This document shows, in pieces, positions 42,715 through 51,655 of a DNA stretch of 64,000 bases (within the stretch, counting starts at the first letter, position 1; each line of letters opens with the position of its first letter). The notes below the pieces were generated by a model, which saw only the letters and a program-made list of their open reading frames with translations, was not told where the DNA came from and made no database searches. Source of the DNA: Fulvia fulva (lineage: Eukaryota; Ascomycota; Dothideomycetes; Mycosphaerellales; Mycosphaerellaceae); NCBI RefSeq assembly GCF_020509005.1, contig NC_063019.1, forward strand, positions 1,116,001 to 1,180,000, in the 5' to 3' direction. The position numbers and the translations under genes are program-made.

Positions 42715-44797
42715 ATGTTGACATTCACCTTGAAGGCACTGGCCGCCCTGGCTGCGGCAGTATCTGCTCAAGCAGCACCACCCGATAGCCATGCTGGCCA
42801 ACATGCAACGCGGCAAGCGGCGGACTATGAAGGCTACATGTTTGCATACTTCACGGGAAACAGCATTGAGGGGGAGAAGATATACTTCGCCGCCAGCAAC
42901 GGAAACAATGCTCTAGATTGGCAAGAGCTTAATGGTGGCCAGCCAGTTCTGTCGTCGAATCAAGGCACCAAAGGTCTTCGCGATCCCTTCATCATCCGAT
43001 CGCAAGACGGCAACACATTCTGGCTGCTTGCGACGGACCTCTCAATCGGCTCCGGCACATCATGGGGCGACGCAGTGAAGTTTGGGAGTCGATACCTTGA
43101 GATATGGGAGAGCAACGATTTGGTGACCTGGTCTGAGCAACGACACGTTCTTGTCTCTCCTGAAGATGCTGGCAACACTTGGGCACCCGAAGCGTTCTAC
43201 GACACGGCAACCAGCGAGTTCATTGTCTACTGGGCCTCGTCTCTTTACGAGGATACTGACACGAATCGTACCGGTGCTACGTACCATCGCATGCTGTATG
43301 CGACCACTAAGGACTTCAAGGCTTTCAGTGAGCCAAAGATCTGGCAAGACGCTGGCACCTCTCGCATAGACTCCACCACTGTTGAGGTTGACGGTACCTT
43401 CTACCGTTTCACCAAGGACGAGGGTGCCGTCTCTGGCTGCACCGACATCATCGAAGAGTCTTCGCAGGATCTGCTCGCTCAGCTGAACGGATGGACCAGT
43501 ATCGCCACTTGCATCGGCAAGAACGCTGGCACGCAAGCCATCGAAGGACCGACCTCTTTCAAATCAAACCCTGGAGATGCCAATGGAGACAAGTTCTACC
43601 TCTTCGTCGACGAGTATGGTGGCCGTGGCTACATCCCACTCGAGACTGCTGATATTGCCAAGCCCGATTGGAAGGTCTCCGCAAACTACAAGCTGCCAGC
43701 AAGCCCACGACACGGCACTGTTATCCCCGTGACAGCCGCAGAACTGAGCCGATTGACCAGCTCCAACTTGAAGGTTCGGGACGATGGCGCCCTTCTTAGG
43801 CGTGGTGAGAGAATACCAGGATTGTACGCAGACCCCAACATTGCCGTCTTCGGCTGAGACTACTACATATATCCAATAACTGACGGTAAGCTAGGTGATT
43901 ATAAGACGCTGTGATGTTCAGCCATTGATCAGCTGTAGGTACTCCTGGCTGGGGAGGCAACCAATTCTATGTATAGAAGCCCTCGAACCTCGTTAAGTAG
44001 GAAAGATCTTCCGAGCCATTCCTTACTCTCAATGGCACAAATAGCAACGTCCCTTGGGCTGCTGGTAATGCCTAGGCTCTAACAATCACAGAACGAGATG
44101 GCAAATATTACTTCTACTTCTCTGGACAGAACCCAATCTACGACCGTAAGACCATCGGCGTGGCTGTTGCAGACTCTCCAGAGGGGCCCTTCACAGCGCA
44201 AGCTGAGGCTATGATCCTGAACAACGAGGCTGTCACTTCTGGCCAAGCCATCGACCCAGATGCATTCCTCGATCCAAAGACTGGGAAGTATTACCTCTAC
44301 TGGGGCAACGGCAACCCAGTAATGGCCGAACTAGCAGAAGACATGATCTCCATCATTCCCTCGACGCTCCAAAACATCTCCGGCCTGACAGAGTTCCGCG
44401 AGGGCAGCTTCGTAGTCTATCGCGAGCCATTCTACCACTTCACATACTCCATCGATAACACCGGCAGTGAAAACTACCGTGTCGGCTACGCTACTGGTCC
44501 CAGCGCCACTGGACCATGGACATATCATGGCGTCGTGCTAGAGAAGAGGCCGGAGGAGGGAATTCTTGCCACGGGGCATAACTCGATGATCAACGTGCCG
44601 GGAACTGATGAGTGGTATATTGCGTACCATCGCTTTGCGATCCCAATGGTGATGGAACGCATCGTGAGACAACGCTTGATAAAGTCACGTTTGACGAGCA
44701 AGGGGTGATGGAGGTTGTTGTGCCGACGTTGAATGGGCCGCAGATACCTGTCACTGTGCCGGGGTGCGCCGCTGCGGGCTACCGCTCCAGTCGCTAG
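42715..44797 (+). pseudogene. Two-module GH43 glycosidase interrupted by four stop codons and a frameshift
   Basis: The N-terminal module is intact: a signal peptide (MLTFTLKALAALAAAVSAQA), then YMFAYFTGN, GLRDPFIIRSQDG, TWAPEAFYD and GPTSFKSNPGD, a GH43 propeller. The second module starts at PGLYADPNIAVFG and continues past a stop: YYIYPITDG, a 53-nt intron (43886-43938), then TPGWGGNQFYV, EPFLTLNGTNSNVPWAAGNA, TITERDGKYYFYFSGQNP, IDPDAFLDPKTGKYYLYWGN and EWYIAYHRFAIP. In-frame stops are TGA 43855-43857, TAG 43974-43976, TAG 43998-44000 and TAG 44073-44075. The three TAGs stand where relatives have tryptophan. A one-base loss in a C run at about 44643 shifts the tail, which ends TVPGC...SSR at 44797. 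Enzymes of this build act on arabinan or xylan outside the cell. A truncated one-module protein could still be made. Confidence 0.85.
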
Positions 44798-45558
44798 CCC
44801 GGAGTGGTGCGAATGTACGACGAGCTAGATCGGACATCGACAAGAAGTGAATCAACAGCATGCGTGACAGCAGACATGTCAGGACATTTTTTCTGCTCGC
44901 CCAGTTCTATTCTTACTTATCGCAGGGCGCCGAAATGACGTTGACAGAGAATGTTCTCACAGGAGCACGTTAGGCTTCGGGGCCGAGTCACATCATACAC
45001 TTCGAGTATATAAGGTAGGCATAGTGATCGCAAATGCCGTGACGATGAGTTATGTCTACTTGACTTAAGTGTAACTCGGAACGGATCCGAGCTTTTAACA
45101 AGGCTACAGGACAGGCATCACGAAAAAGAAACTCCGATCCCTTTGCAGTCCTGTCGGTGGTTAAGAGCCTCGTTGCAGCGGACGGGTAAGGCCCGTGGTG
45201 GATCAAAGACCGGGGGAAGGCAAGGGTTGCAGCTAATCTGATGTTGTGCTTGATCTCGTACACTAACGGGAACTAATTGACCGTGAGTTTTCAAAGGGAT
45301 AGTTTGTCGGAGCTCCGATCGTTCTGCAAGGCTACTATACGCAACCCTGGTCGCCGATCCCCTTGGCTCTTGGTACACAAGTTCTGCTTTCCAAAAGGCG
45401 AGTTACTCGTTGATCTTAATTATATCTCTAGCAACCACGAGTTGTCTCTTATTGTTGTTGGACTTGAGCCGCGGTTGGGGTCGTTTATTTGTGCTCTCGC
45501 TGTTGAGGACAGGAACGCTGCTTGGTCATTTGCTTCGAAGATGGTTACCGTCGACACG
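44798..45558. other. Intergenic containing a dispersed repeat
   Basis: 761 bp. Holds repeat copy 1 (45137-45300), with a TATATAA at about 45006. Otherwise no gene is seen. Confidence 0.45.
45137..45300. repeat. Dispersed repeat, copy 1 (short form)
   Basis: Begins ATCCCTTTGCAGT and ends CAAAGGGAT, perfect 9-bp inverted ends. It shares its first about 70 bp (GGTGGTTRAG..., GTGGTGGA-like) and its last about 40 bp (CTAACGGSAACTAATTGA, GTGAGTTTTC) with copy 2 at 54691-55163. Copy 2 has about 310 bp more in the middle. Some similarity continues past the right end, so the true boundary is uncertain. No coding capacity. Confidence 0.6.
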
Positions 45559-46339
45559 ATGCAACTCAATGCTCGCATTATTCAACTACCACAAGAGCTC
45601 CGAGACATGATCCTCGATATGTTTCTCGACAAGATCACATTTGCATCAGTCCTCAACGGCGCAGTCGAAATCAACTCCGACTACACCCCACCCCACTCCC
45701 TCCGAATCGACCACACATCCCGCACCAAAGTCGCAGCCTCCTACTACAGCTCCACCAAACTCACAGTACCCTACCTCCCCCTCAAATCACCCAACCTCCA
45801 CTAACCCCTCCCAGGTCCAAGATCAATTCATCTGCAGTAAATGGTTCTCTTCTCTCGAATTAGATCATCGAGACTTTGTGAAGCAGATTCCGCTGGCTGG
45901 GGTGGAGAGGACGGTATATGGGGCGTACAGACGGGTGCGGGAGTTTAAGAAGGAGTGCAAGGGACTGGGATCGGAGGTGGTGGAGAAGACGACGGTGGAG
46001 GTGGAGGTGTATCCGCTGGGGAGGAGGGTTATGAAGATGGTGGATGGTGTTGAGGCGTGGATGAGGCTAGAGATGGAGAGGAGGGAGGGGATCGCGGTCT
46101 TGCTTGCAAGGCCTTCACTTGAACTCGAGTGCGTCACATGTCGCGGCCCGCCGCTGAGGGAGGGGACCGTGCTCCATGTTCTGCACTTGAACACTTTACT
46201 CGCGACACAACAGAGCGTTCTGCACACACGACAACACCAGCATCACAATAACGGATATGGATCGACTCGACCTCCGCATCGCTGCTCTTCCACAGGAGCT
46301 GCAAGACATGATACTCGAATTCACGCTCGCCGCCGATGA
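45559..46339 (+). CDS. F-box-like tandem family, copy A (up to 243 aa, anomalous 3' end)
   Basis: Exon 1 (45559-45765) opens MQLNARIIQLPQELRDMIL, the family start, and ends STKLT. A 49-nt intron (GTACCC, CACTAAC, CCCAG) leads to exon 2 (45815-46339), beginning VQDQFICSKWFSSLELDHRD. An earlier ATG at 45541 adds six residues. The LPQEL-x-D-x-IL opening resembles an F-box. The second exon has a W-x-x-L helix and the segment VEKTTVEVEVYPLGRRVMKM that matches the C-terminal strand of the other copies. Where the other copies stop, this frame continues about 60 codons and overlaps the first exon of copy B. It has therefore probably lost its own stop and 3' end. Confidence 0.5.
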
Positions 46340-46840
46340 TGCACCATCTTCGCCAGAAGTCAGGATCACACATGGCTATAGGCCTCCACTTGCGCTGCAG
46401 ATCGACCGTGCTACACGTGCTACATTCTCGAGCCACTACTATTCCACCACTACATTCAAGGTACGATTCCGCTTCAGGCAACCCTCATCCGCATCGAGAG
46501 ACTGATCAGCTTTCAGATCTCTGGTCGCAGCATCTGCTGCATATGGCTCGCATCACTTGCTAATGACACCAGAGCCATGGTTACACGACTCCAAGAAGAC
46601 GTCCGATACTGCCAGGAGCAATATGGTCTGTACTTTCGCTTCGACAACGCAGGAATTGCTTGGCACCACCGCTGCCGAGCTACCGGTATCAGTTATCAAG
46701 ACATCAGGAAGAAGGTCATACTCACATATGTTCTGCTTACGGGCGATGGACAAAGGGTCGAAAAGCTGTTGTCGCTGAACGCAAGCGATAACGAACTAGG
46801 GGAGCTGCTGGACCTTCTGCCGCGGAGTATTAGCGACTGA
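46257..46840 (+). CDS. F-box-like tandem family, copy B (175 aa)
   Basis: Exon 1 (46257-46460) encodes MDRLDLRIAALPQELQDMIL through HYYSTTTFK. A 56-nt intron (GTACGA...TTTCAG) leads to exon 2 (46517-46840), ISGRSICCIWLASLAND to LLDLLPRSISD. Both splice sites are in phase 0, as in copies A and C. The N-terminal half matches an F-box-like helix pair; RPPLALQIDRATRATFSSHYY is the second conserved block of the family. The C-terminal half differs strongly from copies A and C, so this region diversifies fastest. No signal peptide. The intact frame suggests a working gene. Confidence 0.65.
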
Positions 46841-47458
46841 GAGCAACGGCTGGCCTCCTTTATGCCTAGCCGAAGGGCCATCATCACGCATATGGATTTC
46901 TAAAGGTTGGTAGTGTCGTAGCGCTGAATTCGGGACAGTACAATCTCTGTGCTGAGCTTAGTTGAAGATGGACTACTAGCCGAGCCTCAGGATATTCACT
47001 TCGAATTCTTGCATCACATGCGCCAAACAGGTTCGTGCTGCATTTTGCTCCACTTGGCGTAGACTTGTGGTCGCTCTGCTTGTCCTGCACTTCACGATCG
47101 ACACTTATTTACCCCTTTCAAAGCTTCCACCATCACCATCACCATCACCATCACCGCGGGTGTCAGCGTAGCGTTCTGGCGCTGACAGACGCTGTAGTGC
47201 GAAAGGTGCTACTCGAGGGTCTCAAAGTGTGCCTAAACGTTGTTTATCACTCCCTTGCATCCACTGCCATAATCAAGTCAAGTTCTACAGCCTCATTAGT
47301 GAATTTCAGGCAAATCTTGTGACTACGTCAGACACGCACTGATCTGTTTACATCACACGTGCACCAAAGTGGATCAAGTGACGGATCAATCTCTCTTCTG
47401 TTCCAATCTCGTCTTCGGAGCCTCGCACAATAACAGACATCTCTTGCAACACACCAAC
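46841..47458. other. Intergenic spacer with a hexanucleotide microsatellite
   Basis: 618 bp between copies B and C. Contains about four and a half CACCAT units at 47127-47155, otherwise no gene is seen. Confidence 0.5.
47127..47155. repeat. CACCAT microsatellite
   Basis: About 4.5 perfect hexanucleotide units, non-coding, roughly 300 bp ahead of copy C. Confidence 0.8.
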
Positions 47459-48051
47459 ATGGCCACTCTCGACGACCGCATCGCGGCGCTACCGCAAGAA
47501 CTACAAGACATTATTCTCGAGTTTACACTGGACAGCCTTCTTGATGTGCCATCATCAGGCATCGTGACTATCACGCTCTGGCAGAAGCCCCCGGTCTCAC
47601 TACAAATCAGCCGTGCCCTGTGGACCAAGTTTGCGACCCGCTACTATGGCGGTCGCACTTTCAAGGTACATTCTCTTCGAGACACTCGATGCTCTATCTA
47701 TCATGATCTAACAGAACCTAGGCAGCAGAAGTCCTCGGCTTCGTGTGCATCTACTGGCTAGAGCATCTCCAGCCAGAGCATCGGGCCATGATTCAGGGCA
47801 TCGAGTTCCATAATGGTGTTGTGCGTCACAACTTTGTGGCTGAAACCAGGATCCGAGGTCTCCTCCAATTGTGGTCGGAGTACGGTCGCCGTCTCAGGTA
47901 CCCTGGGGAAGTGGCAGAGAAGTTCGTCGTATGCTACACCAAAGTGACAAGAGTGTCTGCGGGGGCTGTTGGAGAGGTTCGGATTCCTCTTTCGAGTAGT
48001 GAGCAGGAAGCGCAGGCAATGATCTACCATCCATGGGACAAGGCAGTATGA
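47459..48051 (+). CDS. F-box-like tandem family, copy C (178 aa)
   Basis: Exon 1 (47459-47665) encodes MATLDDRIAALPQELQDIIL through GGRTFK. A 56-nt phase-0 intron (GTACAT, TCTAAC, CCTAG) leads to exon 2 (47722-48051), AAEVLGFVCIYWLEHLQPEH to YHPWDKAV. The second block PPVSLQISRALWTKFATRYY matches the same place in copies B and D. In exon 2, LLQLWSEYGRRLRYPGEVAE aligns with the remnant in copy D. The gene is intact. Proposed adaptor role rests only on the F-box-like opening. Confidence 0.65.
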
Positions 48052-48266
48052 TTGCGACGTGGTGAGGGGCTTTGACGGCGTGGTGTAGTGGGCACTTGAG
48101 CAAAAGCACATTCACTCAGCTTTTGGGTGTCACATGCCCCAGCGGGCCGTACCTGTTTTCGCTCGAGTGTGCAACATCAAAACCTTCCCCAATGCGCATG
48201 ACACAGTATCTCTTCTTCCAAATCAGTCGCACGGTCATGGACAAGACCATCAACACCACCTCGACT

Positions 48267-48678
48267 ATGGCTACACTTGATAGCCGCATCGCATCGCTGC
48301 CGCAAGAACTCCAAGACATTATCCTCGACTTCACGCTCTCTGCCACAAACCCACTGACAGGTCGTGCGGAGATCGCACACGATCACAGGCCCCCTCTGTC
48401 GCTACAGATCAACCGCACTTTGCGCAGCAAGTTTGCAGCACACTACTACAGCACCACCATCTTCACGGTGAGATTGTGCTACAAGCTCTGTCCCCTCGAG
48501 ACTCGTGCTGAACATCTGTACCACCTACGGATCCGAAATAGCCCGGCAGATCAGAGAGAAGGTGAAGCTGGAGGTGACCACTCGTGGACGAGGACGCTGG
48601 CAGCAAGTCTGCATCAAGTTGGGTGGTTCTGAGGAAGAGGCCAGGCGTCTGCTTATGCGGGCACAGTATCGAGGATAA
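48267..48678 (+). pseudogene. F-box-like tandem family, copy D, internal deletion
   Basis: Exon 1 (48267-48467) is complete: MATLDSRIASLPQELQDIIL, PPLSLQINRTLRSKFAAHYY and STTIFT, followed by a donor GTGAGA. An in-frame ATG at 48237 would add 10 residues. After the donor no usable acceptor precedes the family-matching sequence. From about 48510 one frame reads VLNICTTYGSEIARQIREKV and LEVTTRGRGRWQQV, ending at TAA 48676-48678. It aligns with the second half of exon 2 in copy C. The intron 3' end and first half of exon 2 appear to be deleted. Confidence 0.55.
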
Positions 48679-48848
48679 TGGATGTGGATACAGCGGCGAA
48701 ACATGTATTGTCGACTCGAGTCGAAATGCTACGACATTACGCGCAGAGGGTCGAGGCGCTCGGGCGACCAATGTGATCGTAAAAAGAGAGGGGGACACAG
48801 TGACAACGATCGATAAGACGGCACAGCCAGCTGTGCATGTACTTACAT

Positions 48849-49940
48849 CTATCCCGAGTCCTCGTCCTTACACTCTTCTCGATGCCACCGCTGCTCTCGC
48901 TCGAATGGGGTTTCATCAGGAGCCTTTGCTGTCCGCCTCAGTGCTTCGACACTCTCTTGTCCGAGCTGGTTGTATACAAGACCGCGCAGCAAGGCAGCAG
49001 CGCGATCGGCCTCATTGTAGCCGTGTGTAGCCGCAAACCCAGGCTGCATGATTGTATCGTCCACGGCCAAAGAGGTCATGATTCCATCGTCAAAGGTGGA
49101 TAGAAACGCCACGATCTCTTCATTCCTGCGCTCGCAGCCAGCGGGATGCTTTTCGTCGTGCATAACGAGCAAGTGAGCCGCGAACGCAGCTTGAACCCGG
49201 GGTGGAAGTAGCTTTGCAATCGCTCCAGCGTCTTCGATGCATTCCTCCCAGCCTGCACAGACAGGGTAGATGATGTCGTCCTCTTCATTCTCCAGGAGGA
49301 AAGTAGGAAGCCTGTCCTTGATAGCCGCGCAAGGTATGGCATGATGAGCTGGTCCGCTAATTGTGCCGAAGGCGAAGAACTCGTCCCTGAAAGGAAATAT
49401 GTAGTCACATATCCTGTCAGCAGTCATCGTACTCATGAGAGCATTTTCCGGTGCCAAGTATTTCGTATCGATGATGCTGATGTGGATGTCCGTTGCGCCG
49501 TCTGATGCGTGATGCATAGCTAATCAAAGTACCACGAAAAGGGATTGCGACCACGACGAAAACACGGTGTCAACATCTCTGCGGCCAACGTGGCGGGCAG
49601 CGATGTTGAAGAACTCGGACTGCTTCATGTCAAAGAGAAGGTGAGGTTGCCGGCCCTCCGCGAAGGCGCGAGGGATTATGGCAGTGGTCGAATTGTACTG
49701 CCCTGTTTTGGAGCCACCTGATTGACCATACCAGGTTCGTAATAGAAATCGGGGCGTCCTTTTGGCTGCAGCTAGTATGCGATCTTGGTGGCGGCTGACC
49801 GTGGTATGCTGCTGAACAGTAGTCTCCAGAAGGGCGCCTACGCCGATGTGGAAATGGTTGTGGCTGTCGACGTGCTGTCTGCTAGTCAACTTGCTGGCTC
49901 GATAGGGGTTGTGGGACTCGCTTGATTTGCGTTTGCTCAT
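48849..49940 (-). pseudogene. Hypothetical protein (363 codons) interrupted by one in-frame TGA
   Basis: The frame from the ATG at 49940 (MSKRKSSESHNPYRASK) runs through RFLLRTWYGQSGG, IIPRAFAEGRQPHLLFD and SSWSQSLFVVL to a TGA at 49524-49526. It then continues in the same frame with MHHASDGATDIHISIIDTKY, FRDEFFAFGTISGPAHHAIP and a charged tail ending at 48849. The blocks on both sides look like one continuous protein: a strand-helix pattern F-SSW-x-SLFVVL-(x)-LA followed by an H-I-S-I-I-D-T strand. This architecture is familiar from lineage-expanded Dothideomycete hypotheticals, but I know no function. It could also be annotated as two adjacent frames. The stop may be a true nonsense mutation or a base error. 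Confidence 0.6.
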
Positions 49941-50579
49941 GGCGGAAACTTTTGACCAGATTCTACGGGACTATAGGTGTGAAGAGGCAGAGGTGGTGAA
50001 CGAAGGTAGTATGCTTGTGCTGAAGATACATTTGATGTGATTCTGAATGTGATTTACATGTACTAAGGCAGCCCATTCGATTTTGGGTGAGACCAATGGT
50101 TGTCGTCGTGCTTCATGGCAAAGACATGTTCGAGTCTGTGCATCTCGTCAGTACAAGGTGTTGCGAGAGACAGCTTCACTCGTAGGGTGATTCTCGAAGG
50201 AGTCAGGGTGTTTGAGATTTTGTATGTGTTCCACATTGCGATTCAGAACAGGTCTGTGAATAACAAATGTTTCATCAGATGATGTGGGACTGGGGCATGC
50301 GAGTTTACTCACCGATTCCGGGCATTTTGTCTTTTGATGTTGTTCAGCCGCGTCCTGTGTGGTCTGTGTGCTTGATTGTCAGCGAGAGCTTTGTACCAGA
50401 GAAGGAACGAAGCGGTGGATCGAATGCGTGTAATCAGAAGGAAGGCAACTGGAAATATCCACATGGTTTTGCGCCATCGGAGGTGTTGTATTTTTCATCC
50501 AAGAATATTTCTTCATCTAAGCGGGGATCAGGGAATGGAGTGTGAGCGTACCTTCATGTATTCGCGATATTGGCACCAT
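49941..50579. other. Intergenic, no gene seen
   Basis: 639 bp; T/G-rich in part. Likely the promoter of the minus-strand hypothetical and the 3' end of the next gene. Confidence 0.45.
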
Positions 50580-51311
50580 TCAGATCATGCCCTCGAGAGT
50601 CGGCAATTCTTGGAAGTCGCACCACCGCGATGCGATCGCTTTGATCTTGACAATTCGACCTGAAGAGAGTTCGCCGAGGCGTTTCGTAGTGACGTTCAGT
50701 ATCGAGACTTCTTCGTCCCATGGGTGCGGTGTGATGTTTGATGGTGGCGTGCGAAGATCAGCTTCATCCTCGGTGTTGGTGCTTTGATACGCAATCTCTG
50801 CCATAACGAGTCTGCTCCCTGTTTGATGAGCTGCCTCGACCGCCACCGAGAAAGTGCAATTCAAACCTTGGGCCGAAAAGGTTGAGGTAGATCTGTGCAG
50901 CTGGACGGGGCTGAGAATAGCCAGTACTGGTCGTACATCGGGCTGTCTGAGAGCTGTGTCGATTTCCATGTGACGATTTGTGATCGAGTTGCTGTAGGTC
51001 GCTAGATAAGCACGTAAGTGAGTGATGTCCTGGCAGAACGCCAACTTCAGCGTGCGTGCTGTAGACAGTAAGCGCAAAGTAGGCGTGTGGAGCAAATGTT
51101 TTGCGAGAGTGGCCTCGTCCACCGTAGTGTCGTTGTTACGGTTGTCAGTAGGTGAAGGAACAGATCTCGCCTCCAGCTGAAGCGCGTGAAGGAATGGCTC
51201 CTTGGATGAGCAAACCACCAGAGTCGACGGTGGCTTATGATGGGCTAGCACATAGCGGATGAAGTCCTGTATGCTCTTCGTTTCGAAGACGACTGGACCT
51301 TGCGCTGCCAT
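50580..51311 (-). CDS. Conserved fungal hypothetical protein (243 aa)
   Basis: Single exon from the ATG at 51311 (MAAQGPVVFETKSIQDFIRY). The N-terminal half reads as alternating strands and helices (STLVVCSSKEPFLHAL, LAKHLLHTPTLRLLSTARTL, LKLAFCQDITHLRAYL), reminiscent of a P-loop-less RecA-like fold. The second half has PVLAILSPVQLHRSTS and FSAQGLNCTFSVAVEAA. A distinctive C-terminal block follows, PHPWDEEVSILNVTTKR and GRIVKIKAIASRWCDFQ. I have the impression of a widely conserved Pezizomycotina protein but cannot name it. It starts 344 bp from the AP-3 beta gene, divergently. Confidence 0.65.
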   Translation of the reverse strand: MAAQGPVVFETKSIQDFIRYVLAHHKPPSTLVVCSSKEPFLHALQLEARSVPSPTDNRNNDTTVDEATLAKHLLHTPTLRLLSTARTLKLAFCQDITHLRAYLATYSNSITNRHMEIDTALRQPDVRPVLAILSPVQLHRSTSTFSAQGLNCTFSVAVEAAHQTGSRLVMAEIAYQSTNTEDEADLRTPPSNITPHPWDEEVSILNVTTKRLGELSSGRIVKIKAIASRWCDFQELPTLEGMI

Positions 51312-51655
51312 AGTTGCAGCATTTGGCTGCTTTGTGTCAAGGTGAACATGAACACAGGCGCATCAAGGCTGTGAGTGCGTCAAGGCAGGTTCGCAGTGCT
51401 TGCTCCAAATGCTATGCAGCTGTAGAGCAGGCCGCGCAATGTTGAGGAGCATGTTGTGTTGAGCAAAGGAAGAAGAGAAGTCGACGAAGAAGATTTCGCG
51501 TCGTGCCAAAGCTCTTGGCGCGAATCCCGGTCGCTGACATTTTTGCCGATATGGTACGCCGTTGACGCCCCACTAGCTCTATGTCAGCAGTGCAACTGTG
51601 CAAGCAGGTGCTACCACCACATCTCTTGCCAGTGCGACGTCGATGCGGTGACCCG
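51312..51655. promoter_or_regulatory. Divergent promoter region, hypothetical / AP-3 beta
   Basis: 344 bp between opposite start codons; no coding signal. Confidence 0.4.

Noticed and set aside
47127..47155. CACCAT repeats as a CRISPR-like or coding His-tag-like feature
   Set aside because: No spacers and no gene frame; a plain microsatellite.
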